From the NCBI RefSeq assembly GCF_009829915.1, contig NZ_SZZW01000002.1, positions 124,001-188,000 on the forward strand: DNA of 64,000 bases, written 5' to 3'. Source of the stretch: Pantoea sp. Nvir (GTDB taxonomy: Bacteria > Pseudomonadota > Gammaproteobacteria > Enterobacterales > Enterobacteriaceae). This document shows, piece after piece, positions 45,030-55,387 of this stretch (position 1 is its first letter; every line of letters starts with the position of its first letter). A program made the position numbers and the translations under genes. Under the pieces are notes generated by a model. The model was not told where the DNA came from. It searched no databases and saw only the letters and a program-made list of their open reading frames with translations.

Positions 45030-46727
45030 TCAGATCGAAGTACGACGATAGTGACGATAATGCGGCGACCAGAAGTTATTTAAGACTGCATGCTGTAGTA
45101 CGTCTGCTGACGTTACTACTGCCACACCTGCTAGCTGTGATGCTTTACCCACTTCCATTGCAATAATTTTTGAAACACATTGAATATCTTTGATTTCCGG
45201 TAACACTGGACCTGTGCCCTCATTTACCAGTGGTGAACAGTCAGCCAGCGCACGGCTCGCCATCATTAGCATTGAATCAGTGACACGTGTAGCACCGGAG
45301 GCGATCACACCTAGACCGATGCCAGGGAAAATATAGGCGTTATTACACTGCGCGATAGGATAGGTTTTCCCTTTCCAGTTTACAGGAGAGAAGGGACTAC
45401 CAGTCGCCACTAGCGCATTGCCGTCCGTCCAGGCAATAATTTCGGCTGGAGTCGCTTCTGCACGTGATGTTGGATTAGAGAGTGGCATAACAATAGGGTT
45501 AGGACAGTGCTTGTGCATTTCTCGGATGATTTCTTCGGTAAAGAGTCCTGGTTGACCAGAGACGCCGATAAGAATATCTGGTCGCGTATTGTACACTACT
45601 TCAAATAATGAAATTGAATCACTAGTAGTATCCCATTCTTTAAGATTTTTGCTTTTTTGTGCTAGCTTACTTTGGAAATCGAGTAGATTAGGCAATCTAT
45701 CGGTTAGTAGGCCACCACGATCCACCATCATCACGCGCTCACGTGCCTCTTCGTCGCTTAATCCTTCAGACTTCATGTGTGCAATTATTTGTTCAGCAAT
45801 GCCGCATCCTGCAGCACCTGCGCCGAGGAACACCACTTTCTGTTCACACAGTCGGCTGCCTGCTGCACGGCTGGCAGCGATCAACGTGCCAACTGTTACA
45901 GAAGCTGTTCCTTGAATATCATCGTTAAAGCAGCATAATTCGTTGCGATAACGCTGTAGTAGTGCCATCGCATTTTTTTGGGCAAAATCTTCAAACTGTA
46001 GTAGCACATTCGGCCAGCGACGTTTCACCGCTTGGATAAAATCATTAACAAAGGATTGGTACTTTTCACCGGTGATGCGTGGATGACGCCAGCCCATATA
46101 GAGTGGATCGGTCAGCAACTGTTGATTATTGGTGCCAGCATCTAGCACTACTGGGAGCGTATAGGCAGGTGAAATACCGCCGCAGGCAGTATAAAGAGAT
46201 AATTTTCCAATGGGGATACCCATGCCGCCTATGCCTAAATCACCAAGGCCAAGAATACGTTCACCGTCGGTCACTACGATCACTTTCACGTTCTGCTTGG
46301 TAGCGTTCTGCAGCATATCTTCAATGCAATCACGATTTGGATAGGAAATAAAAACTCCGCGCGCGCGCCGGTAAATCTCGGAAAAGTGCTCACAAGCCAC
46401 ACCGACAGTTGGCGTATAGATGATGGGCATCATCTCTTCAAGATGGTTGTCGAGTAGTCGATAGAAAAGCGTTTCATTAATGTCCTGAATATTACGTAAA
46501 TAGACGTGTTTATCGTTATTATTTTTAAAGTCCTGAAACTGACGCCATGCACGCTCAGCTTGTTCTTCAATACTCTCGACAGCTTCAGGTAATAATCCGT
46601 TGAGATTAAATTCGTTGCGTTCTTTAATAGTGAACGCACTGCCTTTGTTGAGCAAGGGAAATTCCAGCAAGATTGGGCCAGCATGGGGGATATACAACGG
46701 ACGCTTACTTTCGTACTCATGTTCCAT
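45030..46727 (-). CDS. maeA: NAD-dependent malic enzyme
   Basis: 565 residues, the E. coli MaeA (SfcA) length. It oxidatively decarboxylates malate to pyruvate, producing NADH for the complex I encoded nearby. The signature blocks are present: [21 protein letters not shown], the lysine/metal region [15 protein letters not shown] with [10 protein letters not shown], and the dinucleotide motif [14 protein letters not shown] at about residue 315. In E. coli maeA is near 33 min, so its position next to sanA is one of three departures from the E. coli order. A 12-bp hairpin lies about 80 bases upstream. Confidence 0.97.
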   Translation of the reverse strand: MEHEYESKRPLYIPHAGPILLEFPLLNKGSAFTIKERNEFNLNGLLPEAVESIEEQAERAWRQFQDFKNNNDKHVYLRNIQDINETLFYRLLDNHLEEMMPIIYTPTVGVACEHFSEIYRRARGVFISYPNRDCIEDMLQNATKQNVKVIVVTDGERILGLGDLGIGGMGIPIGKLSLYTACGGISPAYTLPVVLDAGTNNQQLLTDPLYMGWRHPRITGEKYQSFVNDFIQAVKRRWPNVLLQFEDFAQKNAMALLQRYRNELCCFNDDIQGTASVTVGTLIAASRAAGSRLCEQKVVFLGAGAAGCGIAEQIIAHMKSEGLSDEEARERVMMVDRGGLLTDRLPNLLDFQSKLAQKSKNLKEWDTTSDSISLFEVVYNTRPDILIGVSGQPGLFTEEIIREMHKHCPNPIVMPLSNPTSRAEATPAEIIAWTDGNALVATGSPFSPVNWKGKTYPIAQCNNAYIFPGIGLGVIASGATRVTDSMLMMASRALADCSPLVNEGTGPVLPEIKDIQCVSKIIAMEVGKASQLAGVAVVTSADVLQHAVLNNFWSPHYRHYRRTSI

Positions 46728-46808
46728 TAATAGACGCTCCGGTTATAGTATTGTTTGGAAAAGCGCAAACACCAAATCGTTTTTTTGGATGGCGTGGTGC
46801 ACGATCCT

Positions 46809-46835
46809 ATCCTATCTCTCACCGAGAGATAGGAT
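46809..46835. repeat. 12-bp perfect hairpin upstream of maeA
   Basis: ATCCTATCTCTC (46809-46820), loop ACC, and its exact complement (46824-46835). It lies 82 bases upstream of the maeA ATG, so on the minus strand it would fall in the leader or promoter region. Read on the plus strand it is followed by A- and T-rich sequence (AAAAATTTTTTAAAAT about 10 bases on). Its role is unknown. Confidence 0.8.
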
Positions 46836-47214
46836 TTAGAGAGAAAAATTTTTTAAAATCTTGCCTTTTCTTAAGATTTTTTAAAATAGAATACGTACTA
46901 GCTGTTGACATCCTTCAGTCCCACCGGTTCGCTTGCTTCATACTTCATATTCAGTAGAATTATTGCGATTTACAGAAAAGCAGTGCGTTTGTAAATAGAA
47001 AATAATGGGCACCATACTGTTAAATATCGCAACTAGTCCTCTATCAATCAATACGCAGATAGCGTTGGTGGTATAGGAAGTATTATACAAGAGACGGAAT
47101 AATCATCATTTTAAGCGATTAGAATAGTTGTGACTATTCTTGAAGGCACAACCATCTCCCTATAGTTGGATGTGCCTTAATTATTGCTTTTTAGATCCAC
47201 CTATAAAGATAAGG
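46836..47214. other. Geneless spacer between maeA and the metG tail
   Basis: No gene is seen. An imperfect hairpin, AAGGCACA (47143-47150) with TGTGCCTT (47171-47178) plus three inner pairs, lies about 35 bases past the presumed old end of metG. On the plus strand TTATTGCTTTTT follows. It may be the old metG terminator region. Confidence 0.5.
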
Positions 47215-47574
47215 TAGAGTTTTTTTATTTGTATAAAGATCTTTCTCTCTCGTGATATTTAAAAACACCATCTTTTACGGAGATCCCCAGCTCATCTTAC
47301 ATGCGGGATGAATCTAACAACAAACGTCTAGTATTTTCTCTAACAGTAAGGACAGCCTAGGTAGAAAAGGCGTGAATGCCAGCGGCATCTCAAGATTTTC
47401 GATTGCCAACTATCAATTAAGAATCTATAACAAATTTTATTACAAGATAACATCAGCGTGGTTTTTGTAGTGGGTACTATTCGTATGGGGATACCCATGC
47501 TCCTATCTACTTTATCAAGGACATATCTATTATCTATAATAATCTTTTGTTATGAATTAATGCATCCGATGAAA
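47215..47574 (-). pseudogene. metG: Decayed C-terminal (tRNA-binding/dimerisation) part of metG
   Basis: Beyond the metG stop the minus strand still lines up with the last ~110 residues of E. coli MetG. In one frame (47430 downward) KFVIDS*LIVGNRKS*DA keeps step with KLLRLTLDLGGEKRNVFS, AGIHAFST*AVL with SGIRSAYPDPQAL, and RM*DELGIS with KMRFGISEG. In another frame REKDLYTN matches GGKDIFLL near 47240. At least four in-frame stops and a few indels prevent translation. This is a remnant of the Trbp111/EMAP-II-like domain. Confidence 0.8.
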
Positions 47575-49260
47575 CTAGTCGGTAACAGGTTTATTAGATA
47601 CTGTAGCATCCTTTTCCGAAGTTTCGATCTCTATCACCGCGTTTACTTTAGTTATTTCAATACGTCTATATAGGGTTTTGAACGGCATGATCTGATGGTT
47701 AAGTAATGGTTGAGCGATGGCGTCCCAGTACAGTTCTTTATTAAGAAAGGCTTCAGTACGCTCACTCAAGGTTGGTAACACTGGCTTCAACCAAGTCATC
47801 AGTATACGAAATAGGTTAATGCCCATTGAGCATATCGCTTGCAGGTCAGCATTTTGACTTTCTTCTCTCGCTATCACCCACGGCGCCTTCTTATCTACAT
47901 AGCGGTTTGCCAGATCAGCCAGTGCTATAATTTTACGGATGGCCCGGCTGAACTCACGGTTCTCCCAAGCCGTACCAATCTCTTCAGAGGCATCAAGAAA
48001 AGTCTTATAAAGTCGTGGATCCGCTAGTTCGTCCGATAGCTGCCCATTAAAACGTTTAGTTAGGAACCCAGCGTTTCGTGACGCCAAGTTAACCACCTTG
48101 TTGACGATATCAGTATTGACGCGCTGCACGAAATCTTCTAGGTTTAGATCGATATCATCAAGACGCGAAGAAAGCTTGGCGGCGTAGTAGTAACGTAGGC
48201 TATCGGCATCTAAGTGCTGGAGCCAATTACTAGCCTTGATAAAGGTTCCACGTGATTTTGACATTTTGGTACCGTTTACCGTTACATAACCATGCACAAA
48301 AAGATTATTAGGCTTACGGAAAGCACTCCCTTCTAGTATTGCCGGCCAGAATAAGCTATGGAAGTAGACGATATCTTTGCCAATAAAGTGATAAAGCTCG
48401 GTAGTGGAATTTTTATCCCAAAACTCATCAAAATTGATATCTCCGCGCCTGTCACATAGATTTTTAAACGCTCCCATATAGCCGATAGGTGCATCTAGCC
48501 AGACGTAAAAATATTTACCCGGCGCGTCAGGGATCTCAAAGCCAAAATAGGGAGAATCACGTGAAATATTCCATTGTTGCAGTCCACATCTGAACCACTC
48601 CTGCATTTTATTAGCTACTTGCTCTTGTAGTGCTCCTGAGCTTGTCCACGATTGTAACATGATGTTGAATGATGGCAGATCAAAGAAAAAGTGATCGGAG
48701 TTGCGTATTTCCGGCGTCGCACCTGAAACCACCGACTTTGGGTTGATAAGCTCAATTGTACTGTAGATTGCACCACACACTTCGCAGTTATCGCCATACT
48801 GATCCTGAGCTTTACATCTCGGACAGGTACCTTTTACAAAACGGTCAGGAAGAAACATCCTTTTTTCTGGATCGTAGAGCTGAGAGATATTGCGTTTTTT
48901 AATGAATCCTTTTTCTTTCAAACGAGTATACATCAATTCCAACAGCACGCGATTCTCTTTGCTGTGCGTTGAATAATAGTTGTCGTAGCTGATGTTGAAT
49001 CCATTAAAATCGGCGCGATGTTCTTGATTAATTTCTGTAATCATTTGCTCAGGAGAAATCCCTAGCTGCTGCGCTTTCAGCATAACTGGCGTACCATGCG
49101 CGTCATCTGCACATATAAAGTAAACTTGATTACCACGCATTCGCTGGTAACGTACCCAAATATCAGCTTGAATATGCTCAAGCATGTGGCCAATATGGAT
49201 CGATCCGTTTGCGTATGGTAGGGCACACGTTACCATTATTTTCTTAGGGACTTGAGTCAT
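47575..49260 (-). CDS. metG: Methionyl-tRNA synthetase, C-terminally truncated
   Basis: 561 residues against 677 in E. coli. The class I catalytic core is complete: HIGH at 22-25, zinc knuckle Cys146/149/159/162 and KMSKS at about 332-336. The anticodon-binding helical domain reaches [26 protein letters not shown]. The C-terminal dimerisation/tRNA-binding domain is absent; the frame stops at 47575 after about ten non-conserved residues, and its relic lies just beyond. The 551-residue monomeric fragment of the E. coli enzyme is known to be active, so this product is probably functional as a monomer. In E. coli mrp is divergent from metG; it is missing here. Confidence 0.96.
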   Translation of the reverse strand: MTQVPKKIMVTCALPYANGSIHIGHMLEHIQADIWVRYQRMRGNQVYFICADDAHGTPVMLKAQQLGISPEQMITEINQEHRADFNGFNISYDNYYSTHSKENRVLLELMYTRLKEKGFIKKRNISQLYDPEKRMFLPDRFVKGTCPRCKAQDQYGDNCEVCGAIYSTIELINPKSVVSGATPEIRNSDHFFFDLPSFNIMLQSWTSSGALQEQVANKMQEWFRCGLQQWNISRDSPYFGFEIPDAPGKYFYVWLDAPIGYMGAFKNLCDRRGDINFDEFWDKNSTTELYHFIGKDIVYFHSLFWPAILEGSAFRKPNNLFVHGYVTVNGTKMSKSRGTFIKASNWLQHLDADSLRYYYAAKLSSRLDDIDLNLEDFVQRVNTDIVNKVVNLASRNAGFLTKRFNGQLSDELADPRLYKTFLDASEEIGTAWENREFSRAIRKIIALADLANRYVDKKAPWVIAREESQNADLQAICSMGINLFRILMTWLKPVLPTLSERTEAFLNKELYWDAIAQPLLNHQIMPFKTLYRRIEITKVNAVIEIETSEKDATVSNKPVTD

Positions 49261-49947
49261 AGTTACGTAGCTTTCTGTTGAATAACAAATGGTCTTAGAT
49301 GTTAACTCATGCCATAGCTTTCGTAAATATAAGGTAGGTCTATATCCAAACTATATGATAGTACTATTGTGTTACTATTAAATACAGCGACAAAAAAAGA
49401 ATTAGAGTATGATATCACAATATCGAACTTCACATTTATCTAAATGTAATGCATAAAATAATAAAAAGTGTAGATATAAAAATTATAAGTGAGTATTCTT
49501 GATGAGGTTGTTTATGGTACGTGAGTACTTTATCTATATCGGGTATCTCCAAGTTTTAGATGATGCACTCAAAACAACTCCTTTAGCAATTAAACACTAT
49601 CAGGACTTAGTAAAAATAATAACATATTTTTCTTGTTATCCTTTTAATATATGCAGTAGTAATCTACTCACTGCCAATAATAAAATTTTTATACTTCTTT
49701 ATTAGGTTTTAAAATAGAAATTTTTAAGTCACTTTTCGGTAAATTATGACGCCCTAATTAACCATCAAAGTACAGGCGATATGCTTCTTAATGTTTCTGC
49801 ACTGACGAAACTAACCCGACTATCTTTTATTAAAAATAGCGGTTGCTACTTGTCGCATTTCATAGTTTTCGTATATATGATTAAAAATAGATAAGTATTA
49901 TCTCGAGAATTTCTTTTAAAAATTACATTTTTAGCGGAGGAATTTAG
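49261..49947. other. Geneless spacer between metG and ahpC (mrp position)
   Basis: No recognisable gene. A 68-codon plus-strand frame (49499-49705) has no family resemblance or ribosome binding site and was not called. No Mrp P-loop remnant could be read. Confidence 0.5.
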
Positions 49948-50511
49948 ATGTCTATTATTAATACTAAAATTAAACCTTTTAAAAATAAAGCTTTTAAAAA
50001 CGGTCAGTTTATAACAATTACTGAAAAAGACGTTGAAGGTAAATGGAGTGTTTTCTTCTTTTATCCAGCTGATTTTACCTTTGTTTGTCCCACTGAATTA
50101 GGAGACATGGCGGACCATTACGAAGAATTCTATAAATTAGGGATAGAACTCTACTCAGTTTCTACTGACACCCATTTTACCCACAAAGCTTGGCACGATT
50201 TTTCTGCAACAATCGGAAAAATTCAGTATGCGATGATTGGTGATCCGACTGGTGCGCTAACTCGCAATTTTGAAATCATGCGTGAGGATGAAGGACTTGC
50301 AGACCGTGGTACTTTCATTGTTGACCAGAAAGGTATCATTCAGGCGATTGAGATCACTGCTGAAGGTGTCGGCCGTGATGCAACTGACCTATTGCGCAAA
50401 GTAAAAGCAGCTCAGTACGTTGCTTCTCACCCAGGCGAAGTTTGCCCTGCTAAATGGAAAGAAGGAGACAAAACCCTCTTTCCATCTCTAGATTTAGTCG
50501 GAAGAATTTAA
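49948..50511 (+). CDS. ahpC: Alkyl hydroperoxide reductase, peroxiredoxin subunit
   Basis: 187 residues, the E. coli length. A typical 2-Cys peroxiredoxin: peroxidatic Cys47 in TFVCPTE, resolving Cys166 in GEVCPAKW, plus the C-terminal helix. It removes H2O2 and organic peroxides. AGCGGAGGAATTT gives a very strong ribosome binding site. In E. coli the reductase gene ahpF follows directly; here a strong terminator comes 30 bases after the stop and ahpF is not in the window, so the electron donor must be elsewhere or different. Its position near metG departs from the E. coli map. Confidence 0.97.
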   Translation: MSIINTKIKPFKNKAFKNGQFITITEKDVEGKWSVFFFYPADFTFVCPTELGDMADHYEEFYKLGIELYSVSTDTHFTHKAWHDFSATIGKIQYAMIGDPTGALTRNFEIMREDEGLADRGTFIVDQKGIIQAIEITAEGVGRDATDLLRKVKAAQYVASHPGEVCPAKWKEGDKTLFPSLDLVGRI

Positions 50512-50540
50512 TTTATGTGTCGATTTTTTGATTATTCTTC

Positions 50541-50574
50541 ATCGGGTGCTATTGTTATAGCACCCGATTTTTTT
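50541..50574 (+). terminator. Rho-independent terminator of ahpC
   Basis: Perfect 12-bp stem ATCGGGTGCTAT/ATAGCACCCGAT (50541-50552, 50557-50568) with a TGTT loop and a following T6. Confidence 0.95.
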
Positions 50575-51051
50575 AAAATAAACTAACTATATTCAATACT
50601 ATATTACTACATTGAAAATGTATTCTAAGGCCTATATGATATTACTTTCTACTTTATGAAAAGATTAACGGTCTTTTAAAAATAAACGCATACTCTTATC
50701 AGAGGCGGTAACATAAGTAGTATTCCAGCTATGTTTAAGATTTAAAGATAGTAACTTGTGTTTAAGTAATCAACTAAACAATTTTTTATACATATATTTT
50801 ATGTCATTATTTAAATGATTTTAAATAAATTGATAGATAAGTTAATTTATTTACTGAAATCATGTTAGGGTGAGTGTTAGAAGGATGAAAAATTATCAAT
50901 TTTTTAGTAACTTACTATGAGTGTAATAGTATTTCATTTCTTTATAGCATCTGAAGAATGATATTTATGCTCACAGTTAGCTACTCTATATAGCAGCTCT
51001 AATTATTGAATTTTTAGATAGAAAGTATGTATGACCTATCATACTCACCTC
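50575..51051. other. Geneless spacer between convergent ahpC and thiD
   Basis: About 480 AT-rich bases with no recognisable gene. No intrinsic terminator for thiD was found. Confidence 0.5.
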
Positions 51052-51882
51052 CTACCACCAGTGATAAAAATGGTGTACTGGACCAGTTCCCTTACCAACT
51101 TCCAGTGTATCAGCATGCATTAATGCTTGCTGTAGCCATTTTTTTGCTTCACGTAGAGTTTGCGCCCAATTTTCATGGCGTGGGCGCAATGCAGCCAGTG
51201 CGGAGGAGAGCGAACAGCCGGTCCCGTGCGTATGGTGAGTTTTGACTCGTGGCATGCTGAAACGCACTGCTCCGTGGCGCGTGATCAACCAGTCCGGACT
51301 GTCACTGCTGTTGATAAGATGCCCGCCTTTCATCAGCACAGCCTGGCAACCGAGTGCTAGCAACGCCTCGCCCTGTTTTAGCATGGTGTTTTCTTTACGT
51401 GCAATTGCACAATCAAGTAATGCCGCTGCTTCTGGTAGGTTCGGAGTAATTAAAGAAACCTGTGGCAGTAGCAGATCGCGTATACTGGCGATAGTGCCGG
51501 ACGAAAAAAGAGGATCGCCGCTTTTTGCTACCATAACTGTATCTAGTACTACAAAGGGAATATCGATTCTTTTCAGTTTTTCCGATACTGTCTGTACAAT
51601 GGCTGTTTCAAACAGCATGCCAATTTTCGCAGTATCGATACGTATGTCACTCAGTACTGAATCAATCTGTGCGCCTATAAAGTGGGGATCTATACGGTAG
51701 ATAGACTGCACGCCGCAGGTATTCTGCGCTACTAAAGCAGTAATAACGCTAGTCCCATAAGCTCCTAATGCTGAAAAGGTCTTGAGATCAGCCTGAATAC
51801 CTGCACCACCACTGGGATCGGTACCAGCAATAGTAAGCGCGTTGATCCGTTTTATGATTATACCTCCTGGACCAGCGGCCAT
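51052..51882 (-). CDS. thiD: Hydroxymethylpyrimidine (phosphate) kinase ThiD
   Basis: 276 residues from this ATG, 267 from the ancestral start (266 in E. coli). It phosphorylates HMP and HMP-P for thiamine synthesis. Ribokinase-like motifs are intact: LTIAGTDPSGGAGIQADLKT, the VLDTVMVAKSGDPL block and the anion-hole HTHGTGCSLSSALAAL. The start is odd. Where homologues have ATG-Lys-Arg-Ile-Asn, this gene has ATA (51855-51853), exactly six bases after a perfect GGAGGT. The only in-frame ATG lies nine codons upstream, before that site, and has no ribosome binding site of its own. thiM, its usual partner, is absent. Confidence 0.93.
   Translation of the reverse strand: MAAGPGGIIIKRINALTIAGTDPSGGAGIQADLKTFSALGAYGTSVITALVAQNTCGVQSIYRIDPHFIGAQIDSVLSDIRIDTAKIGMLFETAIVQTVSEKLKRIDIPFVVLDTVMVAKSGDPLFSSGTIASIRDLLLPQVSLITPNLPEAAALLDCAIARKENTMLKQGEALLALGCQAVLMKGGHLINSSDSPDWLITRHGAVRFSMPRVKTHHTHGTGCSLSSALAALRPRHENWAQTLREAKKWLQQALMHADTLEVGKGTGPVHHFYHWW
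51862..51867 (-). promoter_or_regulatory. Ribosome binding site aimed at the lost thiD start codon
   Basis: GGAGGT on the minus strand, followed by ATAATC and then ATA-AAA-CGG. The spacing is ideal for initiation at the ATA, which replaces the ATG of the family. It decides between AUA initiation and the upstream unassisted ATG, though it cannot prove either. Confidence 0.7.
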
Positions 51883-52329
51883 AAGACATAAATAAAAACT
51901 ACAGTAAATGCTGCCCAGTAAGCTGGGCTCGACTACACTACGATAAAAAATATGTAATCGATACTTACATAGGTACTAAAATACGTTGCATTACTTATCC
52001 TGATACTGCTCTTACCTTGAACAATTGTCAACTTAAGTAAGAAGTTACTCCACGAAATATTACAAAGAATATAACTTTAATATCGTTATATTAAATGGCC
52101 TTTAGTCAACAGCTAATACTTCAGTATTTTTTAAATGAAATGTATATATTACATATATAAAACATATAAAACAGCGGGGAAAAGTTCGAGGAGTAGAGCA
52201 TTCCATGCGATATGGAGACACTCTTGTGTTTTTGATATTTAGCTTATGATACTAATCTTTAGTTCTTAACTAAAGTTCTAAACTTTAACTTAAAAGTTGT
52301 AGAAAAGTTCACATCACTCAAAAAGAATA
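51883..52329. other. Geneless spacer upstream of thiD (thiM position)
   Basis: No thiM remnant or TPP riboswitch (thi box) could be recognised. A 6-bp hairpin GCCCAG-TAAG-CTGGGC (51913-51928) is the only compact structure. Confidence 0.45.
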
Positions 52330-52936
52330 ACCTTAAACTAGCAATAGACACTTCTATGGAAGTGTGACAGCTGAGTGCACCTGGCATTACCTCAATCTTA
52401 AATGCGCGGCCGGAGAGCGCTTCACCATCTATATTAAAGGTCATGTCATTTAGCGATATACGGACTTTAGTGTTTCTAGCGTTTCGTTAATGATACACGT
52501 GCCGAAGCCACGAGTAGCCATGTTGATAAAATAATACTCTTCATTTACCCGTGCTAAATCTATAACATGGGCTTTACCTTAGAGCACTAGACGCAGTACA
52601 GCTTGCATTTTGATAGGAATACCTACGCCATTAGAGAAATAGTTCGCTATTCCAAGTGGAAGAATACCCAGTGCAGGCCTTTTTATATTCTGAATCGTAG
52701 CCAGCACTGTAGCAATTTCGTTAATAGTACCATCTCCTCCAACTGCAATGGCAGTTTTAACATCTAGCTGCATCGCTTCGTCAGCATAACTTCAATGTAG
52801 CCTTTCTCCCAAGTTACACGTACGTAGATCATAAATACTTCATTACGTAGCTAGCGCACTTATCGCGGTACGTAAATTCTCGTTACCAATGCCTTTACCA
52901 TTAAGAATCATTAGACTAATGAAATTGCTTATTCAT
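52330..52936 (-). pseudogene. yegS: Decayed lipid kinase gene yegS
   Basis: Fragments in several frames match E. coli YegS (299 aa, a diacylglycerol-kinase-like lipid kinase) in order. They are SLMILNGK near 52917, YVRVTWEKG near 52820, and then AIAVGGDGTINEIATV...PALGILPLGIAN (52745-52640) with the kinase GGDGT motif. [11 protein letters not shown] (about 52530) and the C-terminal TFNIDGEALSGRAFKIEVMPGAL (52441-52372) follow. Frameshifts separate the blocks, stop codons occur, and about 110 codons between the NMATGGFG region and the C-terminus are deleted. The ATG at 52936 still has an AGGAAA before it. E. coli places yegS between thiD and dcd, as here. Confidence 0.92.
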
Positions 52937-54159
52937 TTTATTTCCTTAAAAAACATAAAAATTTCTGCTTATAGGATAGTTAGGATGGAAAATTTCAGGA
53001 AGGAAATTCGCAAAGAAGAATGTAAAAGTTCTTGATAAAATAATTAGTTGAGTAATGTTACTTTTAACAAAATAGTTAATGAACGGTATCTTGCTTGTAA
53101 GAGATCCTCTGTAGGAGGAAGGGATATTGACGAGATAATCATAGGCCTCGGTCTCTAGTATTAAGGTCTATCCCACATCCTCTCTAACGCGCAGTCGGGA
53201 GGGGTACTTTTGTTACTCTTATCTTTGAAGAGTCCTATGCATATTTTTAGCGATATTAAAAAAATCGCGCCAGATTTTCTAAATTTGTCAGATGTCCGAT
53301 ATTGAAAGATTATTTTTCAGAAAGAGTCTTCAAAGTATGAAAATTGCCATGCAGAGAATACATTTCTCTCTTTCTTAGCTTGCTACTAGCAAGCGTATAA
53401 TTACAATTGCTTATCACTTTGCCGGTTTTATCTTTCCTTGCAGTAAAAACCTTATCGGCATGTTAGCTGATATGCTTTGTTTTAAATTAACATTATTTAT
53501 TATAATCGATTTATATATCTCAAAGGAAAGAAGGGGGGGATCGCTTTGTTTTTTATCTTTCTTACACTGATACTATTACGGTCAGGATTTACCAAGTGGT
53601 GTCCTGATGTATAAGCGCTATATTTATTACATAGGAACATAATTAGGCAGTGGCTAGATAGATCATATAGAGTGTGTATATGCAAGGTAAGCTCAATTTA
53701 GTGATTGGCTTGAAAATGTGCTAAATTAGCATTTTTGGTAAGATACTCAAGCACTAGTATAAGCATTGACCGTGGTGGAGATATTTTCAATTTTTTGTTA
53801 TGTAGCGTGTTAACCCCCTTTTGCATAATATTTATTTCATACTCCCGCGGATGGATATCAATCTAATGTCTGTGGTGACGCATCACATTAACTAGGGCGT
53901 CCGATCTATGGGTGATACTAATTATTTAGTATCAGAATACTGTACATCCAATATTTCTTTATTTTATCGGAAGTTAAAAGAATAATTTTGACATTATTAT
54001 TCCGCATTGAATAACGCAGTTTAAAAGACCTTATCATACTTGATATATTCAAGAGCAAAATAAGCCATTTTAATAGATCGTGTCTAGATTAACTCTTGGC
54101 GGGTGGCTTAACACGTGATCTTCATACTATTTATTCTACTTGTTAGGAAGTTACCATTA
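52937..54159. other. 1.2-kb geneless stretch between yegS remnant and dcd
   Basis: No gene is recognised. E. coli has baeSR/mdtABCD, yegD, alkA and udk here. A G7 run followed by ATCGC lies at 53533-53539. A small 8-bp palindrome (GCTTGCTA-c-TAGCAAGC) is at 53378-53394. Confidence 0.5.
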
Positions 54160-54741
54160 ATGAAATTATGTGACCGCGATATTGAAATTTGGTTGGATAA
54201 TGGCCGATTAGCCATTGATCCACGTCCGCCGATGGAGCGCATTAGCGGCGCGACTGTTGATGTGCGTCTGGGCAAGCAATTCCGTACTTTTCGGGGGTAT
54301 ACTGCGGCCTTTATTGATTTAAGCATTCTGAAAGATAAAGTAAATATTGCATTGGATCGAGTAATGAGCGATGAGATCGTATTATCTGAAGGTGAAGCTT
54401 TTTTCCTACATCCTGGAGAATTAGCGCTAGGAGTGACATACGAGTCAGTAACAATACCGGATGACCTTGTTGGGTGGCTAGATGGCCGTTCTTCGCTAGC
54501 ACGTCTTGGTTTAATGGTTCATGTTACCGCACATCGTATCGATCCGGGCTGGCATGGAAGTATAGTACTGGAGTTTTATAACTCTGGTAAATTACCTCTG
54601 GCGTTACGTCCTGGTATGCTAATTGGTGCCCTAAGTTTTGAGCTACTTTCTGGCCCAGCGGCACGGCCTTATAATCGTCGTAAAGATGCTAAATATCGCG
54701 GGCAGCGGGGTGCTGTTGCCAGTCGTATTGATAAAGATTAA
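54160..54741 (+). CDS. dcd: dCTP deaminase
   Basis: 193 residues from this start, the E. coli length. It deaminates dCTP to dUTP, the main route to dTMP in enterics. The trimeric dUTPase-fold motifs are intact: Arg110-Ser111-Ser112 and Arg115 in [10 protein letters not shown], and catalytic Glu138 in [11 protein letters not shown]. The C-terminal lid [18 protein letters not shown] is conserved. The frame is open 15 codons further upstream, but AGGAAG nine bases before 54160 and the family N-terminus MKLCDRDIE support this start. Confidence 0.97.
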   Translation: MKLCDRDIEIWLDNGRLAIDPRPPMERISGATVDVRLGKQFRTFRGYTAAFIDLSILKDKVNIALDRVMSDEIVLSEGEAFFLHPGELALGVTYESVTIPDDLVGWLDGRSSLARLGLMVHVTAHRIDPGWHGSIVLEFYNSGKLPLALRPGMLIGALSFELLSGPAARPYNRRKDAKYRGQRGAVASRIDKD

Positions 54742-55387
54742 TATCGTGTTATGGCATATTAGCACATGACAGTGCTTCTAATGAAGCTTAAAGTGGAAAA
54801 AGAGTGTATAATGTAAGCTAATATACTTTATACTCGAATGCCATGCACAACGTGGCATGGTGTGTATTTTTAATCTCTAAATAGAGACCTGAGAACTAAA
54901 GATTTAGATAGGATACATTAAATTTTCATTAATCTACGTAGTAGAAGTGTGAACCTACATGCAGTAATAAAGTTAGCATAGAATTTATTTATAGCAGTGA
55001 TATTTGTGTAGTGCAGTTGCTAATGCTAGAGATCGCCTCAGTAATTATGAGAGTATTGATAATAGTCAAAATATCAAACAAATAGGCGATTTCCTAGTGT
55101 TTAGTTGTGGCATATGATACTTTCAAAAATTATAAATTAATACTATGTCCTATTTACAGGATACTGGGTAGCAGATATACCAAAATAGTAGCTAAATGTG
55201 GCATTTTCTTAAAATCAATCTGCTAAACGTTGATGATAGTATGTAGTATACATGATTGGTCGTCGATAAAATTTTTTAGTAATTTAACAAAACATAAAAT
55301 AGCTTATCGATGTAAAATCGGTCGATCGCCATACAAAAAAAGTGATAACGATTGCTTAAGCAGTGACTACATTGATAAATCCTGCCT
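54742..55387. other. Geneless spacer between dcd and yegH (asmA position)
   Basis: E. coli has asmA here; no remnant could be read. A 6-bp hairpin CCATGC/GCATGG (54841-54860), followed by TGTGTATTTTTAAT about 100 bases past dcd, could be its terminator. Confidence 0.5.

Noticed and set aside
49499-49705. 68-codon plus-strand open frame upstream of ahpC
   Set aside because: No recognisable domain or Shine-Dalgarno; it does not match Mrp, which would be expected at this position.
51883-52258. TPP riboswitch before thiD
   Set aside because: The conserved thi-box strings could not be found on the minus strand, and thiM, whose leader carries the riboswitch in E. coli, is absent.
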